A stretch of 64,000 nt of DNA from Streptomyces sp. CB01373 (GTDB lineage Bacteria; Actinomycetota; Actinomycetes; Streptomycetales; Streptomycetaceae): NCBI RefSeq assembly GCF_002803075.1, contig NZ_NNBK01000006.1, positions 186,001-250,000 on the forward strand, in the 5' to 3' direction. The notes below the pieces were generated by a model. It saw only the letters and a program-made list of their open reading frames with translations. It did no database searches and was not told the DNA's origin. Positions 23,091-32,136 of the stretch are shown in pieces; position 1 is the stretch's first letter, and each line of letters opens with the position of its first letter. The translations under genes were made by a program, and so were the position numbers.

Positions 23091-24017
23091 TCACGGCCGT
23101 TCCACCAGCGTCAGCAGCGTCGCCTCCGGGGGGCAGGCGAAGCGGACCGGGGTGTAGCGGTTGGTGCCGCAGCCGGCCGAGACGTGCAGGTAGGACGTCC
23201 GGCCCTCGGCGTTGTGGGTGGACAGGCCCTTCACCCGGTCGGTGTCCAGGTCGCAGTTGGTGACCAGGGCGCCGTAGAAGGGGATGCAGAGCTGGCCGCC
23301 GTGGGTGTGGCCGGCCAGGACCAGGGGGTAGTCGTCGGCCGTGAAGGCGTCCAGGACCCGCAGGTACGGGGCGTGCACCACGCCCATCGAGAAGTCCGCG
23401 TCGGTGGACGGGCCGCCCGCCACCCGCGCGTAGCGGTCCCGCTTGATGTGCGGGTCGTCCAGGCCCGTCAGCTCCACCGAGAGGCCCTCGAGCTTGAGGG
23501 TGCCGCGGGTGTTCGTGAGGTTGAGCCAGCCGGCCGCGTCGAAGCCGTCGCGCAGGTCCTCCCACGGGTTGTGGATCACCCCGACGGCGGGCGCGTTGCC
23601 GTTCAGGCCGTGCCGGCCGCTGGTCTTCTCCAGCAGGTAGCGGGCCGGGTTGCGCAGCTTGGGACCGTAGTAGTCGTTGGACCCGAAGACGTACGCGCCC
23701 GGGAAGTCCATCAGCGGGCCGAGGGCGTCGAGGACCTCCGGAACGCCCTCCGGGTCGGACAGGTTGTCGCCGGTGTTGATCACGAAGTCGGGGCGCAGTC
23801 CGGCGAGCGAGCGCAGCCAGCGCTGCTTCTTGCGCTGGCCGCCGACCATGTGGATGTCGGAGACCTGAAGGATCCGCAGGGGGCGCATGCCGGAGGGCAG
23901 GACCGGGACCGTCACCCGCCTCAGGCGGAAGGAGCGGGCTTCGAACCCCGCCGAGTAGAGGAGACCGGCGGCCGCGACCGCCGTGATGCCCAGGGGTACT
24001 CCGTATCGCGCGCGCAT
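23091..24017 (-). CDS. Metallophosphoesterase
   Basis: A 308-residue calcineurin-like phosphoesterase. Metal ligands are visible in order: Asp54 and His56 (SDIH), Asp84 (NTGDN), Asn114 (FGSNDYYG, a variant of GNHD), a mid-protein His, and the GHTHGGQL pair near residue 237. An N-terminal hydrophobic segment (GITAVAAAGLLYSAG) suggests a membrane anchor or uncleaved signal, placing the domain outside the cell. In Streptomyces such a gene commonly lies next to a class A PBP, as here (one small gene between). Substrate unknown. Confidence 0.9.
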   Translation of the reverse strand: MRARYGVPLGITAVAAAGLLYSAGFEARSFRLRRVTVPVLPSGMRPLRILQVSDIHMVGGQRKKQRWLRSLAGLRPDFVINTGDNLSDPEGVPEVLDALGPLMDFPGAYVFGSNDYYGPKLRNPARYLLEKTSGRHGLNGNAPAVGVIHNPWEDLRDGFDAAGWLNLTNTRGTLKLEGLSVELTGLDDPHIKRDRYARVAGGPSTDADFSMGVVHAPYLRVLDAFTADDYPLVLAGHTHGGQLCIPFYGALVTNCDLDTDRVKGLSTHNAEGRTSYLHVSAGCGTNRYTPVRFACPPEATLLTLVERP

Positions 24018-24171
24018 GGGTCCATCGTCTCAGGCCCGTGCCGTCCGGTGGAAATCGCCGGTGGTCCCGGCCGCGGGGCCAACAGGCGCGCCCCGCCCGG
24101 AGATCGGCGTTTCCCCGGGGCGCCGTAAATCGACGCGCGGGTGCCTTGCCGTACCTGCGACAATCAAACCC

Positions 24172-24636
24172 ATGACCACGCTCAAGTCGAAGCTGCACGA
24201 TGACCTCAACGCCGCCATCAAGGAGCGTGACGAGCTCCGCTCCTCGACGCTCCGGCTGACGCTCACCGCGATCACCAAGGAGGAGGTCTCGGGCAAGGAG
24301 AAGCGCGAGCTCTCCGACGACGAGGTCCTCAAGGTGATCACCAAGGAGGCCAAGAAGCGCCGCGAGGCGGCCGAGGCCTTCGCGCAGGGTGGTCGTACGG
24401 AGTCGGCCGAGCGGGAGAAGGCGGAGGGCGAGCTGCTCGCCACGTACCTGCCCAAGCAGATGTCCGACGAGGAGCTGGAGCGGATCGTCGCCCAGGCTGT
24501 TCAGGAGGCAAAGGCCGCCGGTGTGGAGGGGCCGCGGGCCATGGGCGCGGTCATGAAGATCGTGAACCCGAAGGTCGCGGGCCAGGCCGAGGGCGGCCGC
24601 GTCGCCGCCGTGGTGAAAAGGCTTCTGGCCGGCTGA
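24172..24636 (+). CDS. GatB/YqeY domain protein
   Basis: A 154-residue, helix-rich protein of the YqeY family, related to the tail domain of the tRNA amidotransferase subunit GatB. Typical features are the N-terminal LKSKLHDDLNAAIKERDELR, the charged middle helices and the end GRVAAVVKRLLAG. YqeY proteins bind tRNA-like substrates weakly and their role is not settled. Start ATG 24172 is divergent from the metallophosphoesterase gene. A strong hairpin follows the stop. Confidence 0.93.
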   Translation: MTTLKSKLHDDLNAAIKERDELRSSTLRLTLTAITKEEVSGKEKRELSDDEVLKVITKEAKKRREAAEAFAQGGRTESAEREKAEGELLATYLPKQMSDEELERIVAQAVQEAKAAGVEGPRAMGAVMKIVNPKVAGQAEGGRVAAVVKRLLAG

Positions 24637-24662
24637 CCCGGCCGGTTCTCGGGCACGTACGA

Positions 24663-24697
24663 CGAAGGGGCGCCGGCCATCCGCCGGCGCCCCTTCG
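24663..24697. terminator. Bidirectional terminator between yqeY-like and PBP genes
   Basis: A perfect 15-bp stem (24663-24677 with 24683-24697, loop CATCC) between two convergent genes, with T-rich flanks on the plus strand. It can serve both strands. Confidence 0.9.
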
Positions 24698-24738
24698 TTG
24701 TGGCGGCGGCGGAGGAACGAGCCCCCGCCGCCTGTCCG

Positions 24739-26997
24739 TCAGCCGTGTCCCCGGCCTCCGTTGCCGTTGCCTCGCGGTCCGCCGTTCGGGCCCTGGAAGA
24801 AGCCGTTCGGGAAGGAGACGGACGGGTTCGGGAAGCCGCCGTTGTTGTCGCCGGGGCCGCCGTTGTCGCCGCCGTTCCCGTGACCGTCGCCCCGGTCCCT
24901 GCCCTTGTGCTTGTCCTCTTCCTTGGGCGCGTCCGGGATGTTGACGAGGTTGAAGGCCGGGGCCTCCTTGCCGACGAGGGCGCCGGTCATCGCGTCACGC
25001 CAGATCGGGCCGGGCACCTGACCGCCGTAGACGAGGGGGTTGAAGACGCCGCCGATGTTGATGTTGATCATCTTGACGCTCTGCGACGCGCTGCCCACCC
25101 ACACCGCGCCCGACAGGTTCGGCGTGTAGCCGACGAACCACGCGTTCTTGCGCTCGTCCGTCGTACCCGTCTTGCCCGCGTTGGCGCGGTCGGCCAGGCC
25201 GGCCTGCGAACCCGTACCGGAGTCGATCACGCCCTGGAGCAGCGTGTTGACGGTGTCCGCGGTCGTCTCGGACATGGCCCGCGTACAGGACGACTTCGGC
25301 ACCGCGAGCGACTTCTTCTGGCCGCCGATCTTCTGCGTGATCGACTCGATGGCGACCGGCGTGCAGTACGTGCCGCGGGAGGCGAAGGCCGCGTAGGCGC
25401 TCGCCATCGTCAGCGGGGAGATGCCCCTGGAGCCGAGCGAGATCGCGGGCACCTCGGGCAGCTTGTCGCCGCTGCCCTGCACCACGTGCAGCTTGTCGAC
25501 GATCTGCATCACCGGGCAGAGGCCGATGTCGGCGACCATCTGCACGAAGTAGGTGTTGACCGACTTGGCCATCGCCTCCTTCAGCTGGTACGGGCCGAAC
25601 TCCGACTTGCTCTCGTTGGGCACCTTCTCGTGACTCTGGTTGGTCCAGGGCTTGCCGCTGCACGTCTGTACGGGTTCCGGGTACGGCATCTCGTACGGCG
25701 ACGAGTACTCCTGCGTCGGCGGCCTGCCCTGCTCCAGCGCGGCCGCCGCCACGAACGGCTTGAACGTCGAACCGGTCGGGAACCCGAAGTTCGAGCCGCC
25801 GAGGTCGCTGCCGACCGAGTAGTTGATCTCGGTCTCGTTCTTGCCGTAGCCGTACGGCTTGGACTGGCCCATCGCGAGGACCTTGCCGGTGCCGGGCTCG
25901 ACCAGCACCGCCGCGCCCGCGACCGAGTCGGACTGGTAGACGTGCTTCTTCAGCGAGTCCTGCACGGACTGCTGGGCCTGCGGGTCCAGCGTCGTGCGGA
26001 TGGTCAGTCCGCCCTGGTTCCAGATCTTGGCGCGCTGCTGGCGGGTCTTGCCGAAGACCGGGTCGTTGAGGAAGATCCGCTCGACGTACTTGCAGAAGAA
26101 GCCGGCGCCCTTGACCGCGGTGATGCAGCCGTTGCGCGGCTGGGTGACCTTCAGACCCAGCGGCTCCTTGACGGCCTTGTCGGCCTCCGCCTGCGAGATG
26201 TTGCCGACGCTGGCCATCCGCTGGAGCACGACGTTGCGCCGCTTGGTGGCCTCGGCCTCGTCGTTGACGGGGTCGTAGCGGCTCGGGGACTGGACGATGC
26301 CGGCGAGGAGCGCCGCCTCGGGCAGGGTCAGGTCCTTGGCGTGCTTGGAGAAGTAGCGCTGGGAGGCGGCCTCGACGCCGTAGGCCTGCTGCCCGAAGTA
26401 CGTGATGTTGAGGTAGTTCGCGAGGATCTTGTGCTTGCCCAGGTCCTGTTCCACCTGGATCGCGAACTTCAGTTCCTTGACCTTGCGGCCGATGGTCTGC
26501 TGGGTGGCCTCCGCGACCTTCGTCGGGTCGTCGCCGGCCTCCTCGACGAAGACGTTCTTGACGTACTGCTGGGTGAGGGTGGAGGCGCCCTCGGAGACCC
26601 CGCCGTTCTGCGCGTTCTTGTTGAGCGCGCGGAGCACGCCCTTCAGGTCGATCGCGCCGTGCTCGTAGAAGCGGGAGTCCTCGATCGCGACGATCGCCTT
26701 CTGCATGTACGGCGAGATGTCCTTCAGTTCGACCACCGTACGGTCGCGGGAGTAGACCTGGGCGATCTGGTTGCCCTGGCGGTCCAGGATCGTGGTCCGC
26801 TGACTGAGCGGCGGACGCTTGAGGTTGGCCGGGATGTCGTCGAACCCCGTGGCCGATCCCTTGGCGGCCAGGCCCAGCGCGCCGGCCGCGGGCAGTGCGA
26901 TGCCCGCCATCACGGCTCCCGCGAGCACACTGACACCGAGGAACTTCGCGGCCTGCTGCGTTGGCGACAGACCACCGCCCGAGCGCTTCTTTGGCAT
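24739..26997 (-). CDS. Class A penicillin-binding protein (transglycosylase/transpeptidase)
   Basis: A 752-residue bifunctional cell-wall synthase. A short cytoplasmic tail and one membrane helix (residues 18-45) precede the glycosyltransferase domain with catalytic Glu106 (EDSRFYEHG) and GASTLTQQ. The transpeptidase domain shows STFKP (nucleophile Ser), SVN and KTGTT in order. The last 70 residues form a Gly/Asn/Asp-rich linker. It polymerises and crosslinks peptidoglycan outside the membrane. It lies next to wblA on the opposite strand, as in S. coelicolor as I remember it. Confidence 0.96.
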   Translation of the reverse strand: MPKKRSGGGLSPTQQAAKFLGVSVLAGAVMAGIALPAAGALGLAAKGSATGFDDIPANLKRPPLSQRTTILDRQGNQIAQVYSRDRTVVELKDISPYMQKAIVAIEDSRFYEHGAIDLKGVLRALNKNAQNGGVSEGASTLTQQYVKNVFVEEAGDDPTKVAEATQQTIGRKVKELKFAIQVEQDLGKHKILANYLNITYFGQQAYGVEAASQRYFSKHAKDLTLPEAALLAGIVQSPSRYDPVNDEAEATKRRNVVLQRMASVGNISQAEADKAVKEPLGLKVTQPRNGCITAVKGAGFFCKYVERIFLNDPVFGKTRQQRAKIWNQGGLTIRTTLDPQAQQSVQDSLKKHVYQSDSVAGAAVLVEPGTGKVLAMGQSKPYGYGKNETEINYSVGSDLGGSNFGFPTGSTFKPFVAAAALEQGRPPTQEYSSPYEMPYPEPVQTCSGKPWTNQSHEKVPNESKSEFGPYQLKEAMAKSVNTYFVQMVADIGLCPVMQIVDKLHVVQGSGDKLPEVPAISLGSRGISPLTMASAYAAFASRGTYCTPVAIESITQKIGGQKKSLAVPKSSCTRAMSETTADTVNTLLQGVIDSGTGSQAGLADRANAGKTGTTDERKNAWFVGYTPNLSGAVWVGSASQSVKMININIGGVFNPLVYGGQVPGPIWRDAMTGALVGKEAPAFNLVNIPDAPKEEDKHKGRDRGDGHGNGGDNGGPGDNNGGFPNPSVSFPNGFFQGPNGGPRGNGNGGRGHG

Positions 26998-27579
26998 GAG
27001 GGCAGCCTAATCCGTAGTGATGAGCGTTCCGACGGAGCAGGGCGTCTCGGAATGTTCGAATGCAGGATCGTGACATCCGGGGGCGGCCGGGCGGGGCGCG
27101 CCGGTGCCGCGAACGGTGGCCGAGGCGGCGGACCGGCCTGTGTTCTCATTCGCCGGACACGCGTATATGCCTTGGCCTAAGCTGCTCTCGACTGTCACAG
27201 CGGTACGGCCACGTATCCATACGTCCGGCAGCCCCGAAACGTTCCGGCTCCCTTCGGCTTTCCTTGGCCGGGTGGTCCGGGTGGTGTCGGGGTGCGCGAC
27301 CGGAGAGTGTGGAACGGGAGCCCGAATTCCCCCTGTGTGTCATCCGGTGACCGTTACGGCACGCGGCAACTGCCCCGCTGTGCCGGGAATGTCGTGCATG
27401 TCGTCAGCTCACTCCCCCGGGTGATCTGCCGCTTCCCCATAGTCCGTTCGGACCATTCAAGATTGGGCCCGCTGGGGGTGTTGCGCCGTGCCCACCTTCC
27501 GTAACGTCCTCAACTGGCGGCGGTGAATATGCCGCTGCCGCCGTGGGGGAGCCTCGATTCGGGAGAGGACGGCGCCGGT
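26998..27579 (+). promoter_or_regulatory. Long regulatory region of wblA
   Basis: 582 bp without a gene between the divergent PBP and wblA. wblA is known to have a long 5' leader and to be under developmental control. A TAAGCT element at 27178-27183 could be a -10 box, giving a leader of about 390 bases; I cannot confirm it. An ATG at 27523, in frame with wblA, would add 19 residues but lacks a ribosome site. Confidence 0.5.
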
Positions 27580-27918
27580 ATGGGCTGGGTTACCGACTGG
27601 AGTGCGCAGGCGGCCTGCCGCACTACTGATCCAGATGAACTGTTCGTTCAGGGAGCAGCGCAGAACAGGGCCAAGGCGGTGTGCACCGGATGCCCGGTTC
27701 GCACCGAATGCCTCGCTGACGCGCTCGACAACCGTGTCGAGTTCGGCGTCTGGGGAGGCATGACAGAGCGTGAGCGTCGCGCATTGCTGCGCCGGCGGCC
27801 GACCGTGACCTCCTGGCGCCGGCTGCTGGAGACCGCGCGCATGGAGTACGAGCGGGGCGCGGGACTGGTGTCCCTCGCCGACGACCAGGTGTACGAGGAC
27901 TTCGCGGCGGTGGGCTGA
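27580..27918 (+). CDS. wblA: WblA, WhiB-like iron-sulfur developmental regulator
   Basis: A 112-residue WhiB-like protein, which is the known length of WblA. The four cluster ligands are Cys13, Cys35, Cys38 and Cys44 (VCTGCPVRTEC), followed by the GVWGG turn and the basic patch RERRALLRRRP that contacts DNA. WblA is the pleiotropic factor that promotes sporulation and represses many antibiotic clusters in Streptomyces. Start ATG 27580 follows GGAGAGG about eleven bases upstream. It is flanked by the PBP and the ArsA-like pair as in other Streptomyces. Confidence 0.96.
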   Translation: MGWVTDWSAQAACRTTDPDELFVQGAAQNRAKAVCTGCPVRTECLADALDNRVEFGVWGGMTERERRALLRRRPTVTSWRRLLETARMEYERGAGLVSLADDQVYEDFAAVG

Positions 27919-28075
27919 GCGTCGGACTGGGGCGTCGTCCCTCCGGGCGGCCGGAGCGCGTTCGTGGGTACCTGAGTCGTCCCTCCTGGGCGGTCTTCGG
28001 TTGTCCATGTGTCCGGTGGCTGTCCCGGGCTGTCCCGCCGCGGGGAGGGACAGCGGATGACCCGGCGGGCGCCTG

Positions 28076-29452
28076 TCAGGCGCCCGGATCGGGCAGCTCG
28101 TGGCGGTGTTCCGCGAGCCGGTTTCCGATGTCCCGCAGCCCCGTGAGGTCGTGCACGTCACCGGGCAGCGCGGCCACTTCGGCCACCGCCACCTCGGGAT
28201 GCCGGGCGGCGAAGCGGTCACGCGTGCGCTGCTCACGGGAGAGCAGCTGCATGCGCTCGGCATGCAGCCTCAGCAGGCCCGCGGTGACCTGGTCGACGGA
28301 CGGCTCCGGCGCGAAGTCGTCGTCGGCGGGCGCCTCGTGGTCCGCGGGAGGTGCGCCGGAATCGGGATGAGCAGCGGGAGAGTCTGAACTGCCGTACGTT
28401 GCGGGAGAGTTACGAAGTCCAGCTTTCCCGTCCCGCTGATCCACAATGCGGGAGTCCTCAAGATTTTCCGCGGCGGCGAGCGCCCGCTCGGCCGACAGCT
28501 CACCGGCCCCGCTGCCGTGCACCCGGTTGAGCACCAGACCGGCCAGCGGCATCTTCTCCGCGGCCAGCCGCTCCACGAAGTACGCGGCCTCGCGCAGCGC
28601 GTCCCGCTCCGGGGCCGCGACCACCAGGAACGCGGTTCCCGGTGCCTGGAGCAGCTTGTACGTGGCGTCCGCGCGGGTCCGGAAGCCGCCGAAGGTCGTG
28701 TCCATCGCGGCCACGAACGTCTGGACGTCCTTGAGCAGCTGACCGCCCAGCAGCTTGCCGAGCGTGCCGGTCATCATCGACATCCCGACGTTCAGGAACT
28801 TCATCCCCGCGCGCCCGCCCAGCTTCGCCGGGGCGGTCAGCAGCCGGATCAGCCGGCCGTCGAGGAAGGAGCCGAGCCGCTTGGGCGCGTCCAGGAAGTC
28901 CAGGGCGGAGCGGGAGGGCGGGGTGTCGACGACGATGAGGTCCCACTCGTCCCGGGCCCGCAGCTGGCCCAGCTTCTCCATCGCCATGTACTCCTGCGTG
29001 CCGGCGAAGCCCGCGGAGAGCGACTGGTAGAAGGGGTTGGCCAGGATCGCGGCCGCCCGCTCGGAATCCGCGTGCGCCTCGACGACCTCGTCGAAGGTGC
29101 GCTTCATGTCGAGCATCATGGCGTGCAGCTCGCCCTCGCCCTCGGTGCCCTTCACCCGGCGCGGGACGTTGTCCAGGGAGTCGATGCCCATGGACTGGGC
29201 GAGCCGGCGGGCCGGGTCGATGGTCAGGACGACCACCTTGCGGCCGCGTTCGGCGGCGCGCAGGCCGAGGGCCGCCGCGGTGGTGGTCTTGCCGACCCCG
29301 CCCGAGCCGCAGCACACCACGATGCGCGTCCCCGGGTCGTCGAGCAGCGGGTCGATTTCCAGCACACGCGTGGGTGCCAGACGGCGGGCGCCGTCGTACG
29401 CGTGGGCGGAGGTGCGCGCGGCCTCCCGCTCGGGTGCCGGGTCCGGGCTCAT
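28076..29452 (-). CDS. ArsA/Get3-like ATPase, second of pair
   Basis: A 458-residue P-loop ATPase with the deviant Walker A GSGGVGKTT (near residue 50), the switch-like DTPPSRSALDFLDAP motif and LTIDPARRLAQSMG, all typical of ArsA/Get3. The C-terminal third is disordered and acidic (residues 340-410, rich in Pro/Ala/Asp) and ends in helices. Get3 proteins insert tail-anchored membrane proteins and ArsA drives arsenite pumps; neither partner is near, so the role is open. It is coupled to the first ATPase by ATGA. A hairpin at 28066-28086 spans its stop codon. Confidence 0.88.
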   Translation of the reverse strand: MSPDPAPEREAARTSAHAYDGARRLAPTRVLEIDPLLDDPGTRIVVCCGSGGVGKTTTAAALGLRAAERGRKVVVLTIDPARRLAQSMGIDSLDNVPRRVKGTEGEGELHAMMLDMKRTFDEVVEAHADSERAAAILANPFYQSLSAGFAGTQEYMAMEKLGQLRARDEWDLIVVDTPPSRSALDFLDAPKRLGSFLDGRLIRLLTAPAKLGGRAGMKFLNVGMSMMTGTLGKLLGGQLLKDVQTFVAAMDTTFGGFRTRADATYKLLQAPGTAFLVVAAPERDALREAAYFVERLAAEKMPLAGLVLNRVHGSGAGELSAERALAAAENLEDSRIVDQRDGKAGLRNSPATYGSSDSPAAHPDSGAPPADHEAPADDDFAPEPSVDQVTAGLLRLHAERMQLLSREQRTRDRFAARHPEVAVAEVAALPGDVHDLTGLRDIGNRLAEHRHELPDPGA

Positions 29453-30426
29453 GACATCCCCTGCTTCCGCAGCTCGGTCGCCAGTTCGTACAGGCCCGCC
29501 AGGTCCATGCCCTCGGCGAGCAGCGGCAGTTCGTGCAGGGGCAGACCCAGCTCGCTCAGCACGGACCGCTGCTCCTCCTCCAGCGTGTAACGCTCGGCGT
29601 ACTCCTCGGCCTGCTCCAGCAGCGGGCCCACCAGCCGCTCGGCGTTCTGGCCGCGCCGCGCCCCGCCGAGCCCGGCGGAGGACAGCGACCGGGCGAGCGC
29701 GGTGCGTGAGGCGGTCCGTACGAGTTCCAGGTCGTCCGCGTCCAGCATCTGCGGGCGCACCATGTTCACGATGATGCGTCCCACCGGCAGCCGGGCGGCC
29801 CGCAGTTCGGCGATGCCGTCGACGGTCTCCTGGACCGGCATCTCCTCCAGCAGCGCCACCAGGTGCACGGCCGTCTCGGGCGACTTCAGCACCCGCATCA
29901 CCGCCTGGGCCTGATTGTGTATCGGGCCGATCTTCGCCAGGCCCGCCACCTCGTCGTTGACGTTGAGGAAGCGGGTGATGCGCCCGGTGGGCGGCGCGTC
30001 CATGATCACGTAGTCGTAGACGAACCGGCCGTCGCGGTCCTTGCGCCGTACCGCCTCGCACGCCTTGCCGGTCAGCAGGACGTCTCTGAGTCCGGGCGCG
30101 ACGGTGGTGGCGAAGTCGATGGCGCCCAGCTTCTTCAGGGCCCGGCCGGCACCGCCCAGCTTGTAGAACATCTGGAGGTAGTCCAGCAGGGCCAGTTCGG
30201 GGTCAATGGCCAGCGCGTACACCTCCCCGCCCCCGGGAGCGACTGCGATCTTCCGTTCCTCGTAGGGCAGCGCCTCCGTTTCGAAGAGCTGTGCGATGCC
30301 CTGCCGGCCCTCGACCTCGACGAGGAGCGTCCGCTTCCCCTCCGTGGCCAGGGCCAGCGCGAGGGCGGCGGCGACCGTCGTCTTTCCGGTCCCGCCCTTG
30401 CCGCTGACGACCTGGAGCCTGCTCAC
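29449..30426 (-). CDS. ArsA/Get3-like ATPase, first of pair
   Basis: A 325-residue ATPase of the MinD/ArsA class with Walker A GKGGTGKTTVAAA at the very N-terminus and DAPPTGRITRFLNV as the switch region. It lacks the cysteines that bind arsenite in ArsA. Two such ATPases in tandem, this one shorter, are conserved next to wblA in actinobacteria, and they probably form a heterodimer. It diverges from a DUF4177 gene by 106 bp. Confidence 0.9.
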   Translation of the reverse strand: MSRLQVVSGKGGTGKTTVAAALALALATEGKRTLLVEVEGRQGIAQLFETEALPYEERKIAVAPGGGEVYALAIDPELALLDYLQMFYKLGGAGRALKKLGAIDFATTVAPGLRDVLLTGKACEAVRRKDRDGRFVYDYVIMDAPPTGRITRFLNVNDEVAGLAKIGPIHNQAQAVMRVLKSPETAVHLVALLEEMPVQETVDGIAELRAARLPVGRIIVNMVRPQMLDADDLELVRTASRTALARSLSSAGLGGARRGQNAERLVGPLLEQAEEYAERYTLEEEQRSVLSELGLPLHELPLLAEGMDLAGLYELATELRKQGMS

Positions 30427-30532
30427 GTATTCGAGACTAACCAGTTCGCGCTCGGGTCACGCGGGAGGCTGTGGACAACCGCGCCGTGGTCGGCCGCGTG
30501 GGCCGCCGGAGGCAGCGGATACAGTCGGCCCC

Positions 30533-30691
30533 ATGACCAAGTGGGAATACGCAACCGTGCCGCTGCTCGTCCATGCCACGAAGCAGATTCTGGACACCTG
30601 GGGCGAGGACGGCTGGGAGCTCGTCCAGGTCGTGCCCGGACCGAACCCCGAGCAGCTGGTGGCCTACCTGAAGCGGGAGAAGCAGGCATGA
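30533..30691 (+). CDS. DUF4177 small protein
   Basis: A 52-residue protein beginning MTKWEYATVPLLVHATKQIL and containing the family's GEDGWELVQVVPG, typical of DUF4177-like proteins. Its stop overlaps the start of the RidA gene (ATGA), so the two are one operon. Function unknown. Confidence 0.88.
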   Translation: MTKWEYATVPLLVHATKQILDTWGEDGWELVQVVPGPNPEQLVAYLKREKQA

Positions 30692-31152
30692 GCGCGGTCG
30701 AGGCGAGGCTGGCGGAGCTGGGCCTGAGGCTGCCGGAGGTCGTGCCGCCGCTGGCCGCGTACCAGCCGGCCGTGCGGTCCGGCGTGTACGTCTACACCGC
30801 GGGACAGCTGCCGATGGTGGAGGGCAAGCTCCCGGTCACCGGCAAGGTGGGCCTGGAGGTCACCCCGGAGGAGGCCAAGGACCTGGCGCGCACCTGCGCG
30901 CTCAACGCCCTTGCGGCCGTCAAGTCCGTCGCGGGCGACCTGGACCGTGTCGCACGCGTGGTGAAGGTCGTGGGCTTCGTCGCCTCGGCGGCGGACTTCA
31001 CCGGCCAGCCCGGGGTCGTCAACGGCGCCAGCGAGCTGCTGGCCGAGGTCCTCGGGGAGAAGGGCGTGCACGCGCGCAGCGCGGTCGGCGTCGCGGTGCT
31101 GCCGCTGGACGCGCCCGTGGAGGTGGAGATCCAGGTCGAGCTGGAGCCGTAG
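30688..31152 (+). CDS. RidA (YjgF/YER057c/UK114) family protein
   Basis: A 154-residue member of the longer RidA subgroup, with YVYTAGQLPMVEGKLPVTGKV, ALNALAAVKSVAGDLDRV and VNGASELLAEVLGEKGVHAR in order. RidA proteins deaminate reactive enamine/imine intermediates from PLP enzymes. The conserved Arg that binds the carboxylate in RidA is placed as GVHARSAVGVAVLP. It is translationally coupled to the DUF4177 gene and followed by NUDIX and MBL hydrolase genes on the same strand. Confidence 0.92.
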   Translation: MSAVEARLAELGLRLPEVVPPLAAYQPAVRSGVYVYTAGQLPMVEGKLPVTGKVGLEVTPEEAKDLARTCALNALAAVKSVAGDLDRVARVVKVVGFVASAADFTGQPGVVNGASELLAEVLGEKGVHARSAVGVAVLPLDAPVEVEIQVELEP

Positions 31153-31223
31153 GCGGAGCCCGGAACCGGCTCTGACCTCGGCCACCTCTCGAACATTCGC
31201 TCACCAGGGGATAGCCTCCGCCC

Positions 31224-32093
31224 ATGGCGAATGGGCAGTGGTTTCCCCCGGACTGGCCGGACCGTATCCGCGCGCTCGCGGACGGCACCCTCACACCGGT
31301 GACGCCGAAGCGCGCGGCCACCGTCATGCTCCTGAAGGAGACCGGGCCCGGCCCCGCGGTGCACATGCTGCGCAGACGCGCCTCCATGGCCTTCGCCGGA
31401 GGCGCGTACGCGTACCCGGGCGGTGGCGTCGACCCCCGTGACGACGACCACCACGTCCGCTGGGCGGGGCCCTCGCGCGCGTGGTGGGCCGATCGCCTCG
31501 GCGTCGACGAGAAGGAGGCCCAGGCGATCGTCTGCGCGGCCGTCCGCGAAACGTACGAGGAGGCCGGCGTCCTGCTCGCCGGGCCCGGCGCGGACAGTGT
31601 CGTCGGCGACACCACGGGGGCCGACTGGGAGGCCGACCGCGCCGCCCTGGTCGCCCGTGAGCTGTCGTTCGCGGAGTTCCTGGACCGCCGGGGCCTGGTC
31701 CTGCGCTCGGACCTGCTGGGCGCCTGGACCCGCTGGATCACCCCCGAGTTCGAGCCCCGTCGCTACGACACCTGGTTCTTCGTGGCCGCGCTCCCCGAGG
31801 GCCAGCGCACCCGGAACGCCTCCACGGAGGCCGACCGCACGGTGTGGATCAGGCCCGTGGAGGCGGCGGCCGCGTACGACCGGGGCGAGCTGCTGATGAT
31901 GCCGCCCACCATCGCCACCCTGCGCCAGCTGATGCCCTGCGGCAGCCCCGCCGAGGCGCTCGCCGCCGCACGGTCCCGCGATCTGACCCCCGTGCTCGCG
32001 CAGGCCCGCCTGGTGGACGGCGAGGTGGTCCTGACCTGGCCGGGGCACGACGAGTTCACCCAGCACGTCCCGAGCGGCACGGCGCGCGCGTGA
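31224..32093 (+). CDS. NUDIX hydrolase
   Basis: A 289-residue NUDIX protein of the NUDT19-like group, in which an insertion of about 35 residues splits the box: FAGGAYAYPGGGVDPRDDD, then CAAVRETYEEAGVLL carrying the REx2EE metal ligands. The C-terminal part (WITPEFEPRRYDTWFFVAALP) is typical of CoA-diphosphatase-like NUDT7/19 enzymes. It likely hydrolyses a nucleoside diphosphate derivative, perhaps CoA esters. It is followed 43 bp later by the MBL hydrolase gene. Confidence 0.9.
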   Translation: MANGQWFPPDWPDRIRALADGTLTPVTPKRAATVMLLKETGPGPAVHMLRRRASMAFAGGAYAYPGGGVDPRDDDHHVRWAGPSRAWWADRLGVDEKEAQAIVCAAVRETYEEAGVLLAGPGADSVVGDTTGADWEADRAALVARELSFAEFLDRRGLVLRSDLLGAWTRWITPEFEPRRYDTWFFVAALPEGQRTRNASTEADRTVWIRPVEAAAAYDRGELLMMPPTIATLRQLMPCGSPAEALAAARSRDLTPVLAQARLVDGEVVLTWPGHDEFTQHVPSGTARA

Positions 32094-32136
32094 GCCGCCG
32101 CTCCCGTCGGACCGACGTCCAGGAAGGCCTCCTCGC

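Noticed and set aside
24700..27180. 826-codon plus-strand frame opposite the PBP gene
   Set aside because: It is the antisense shadow of a clearly recognised class A PBP; its residues show no domain logic.
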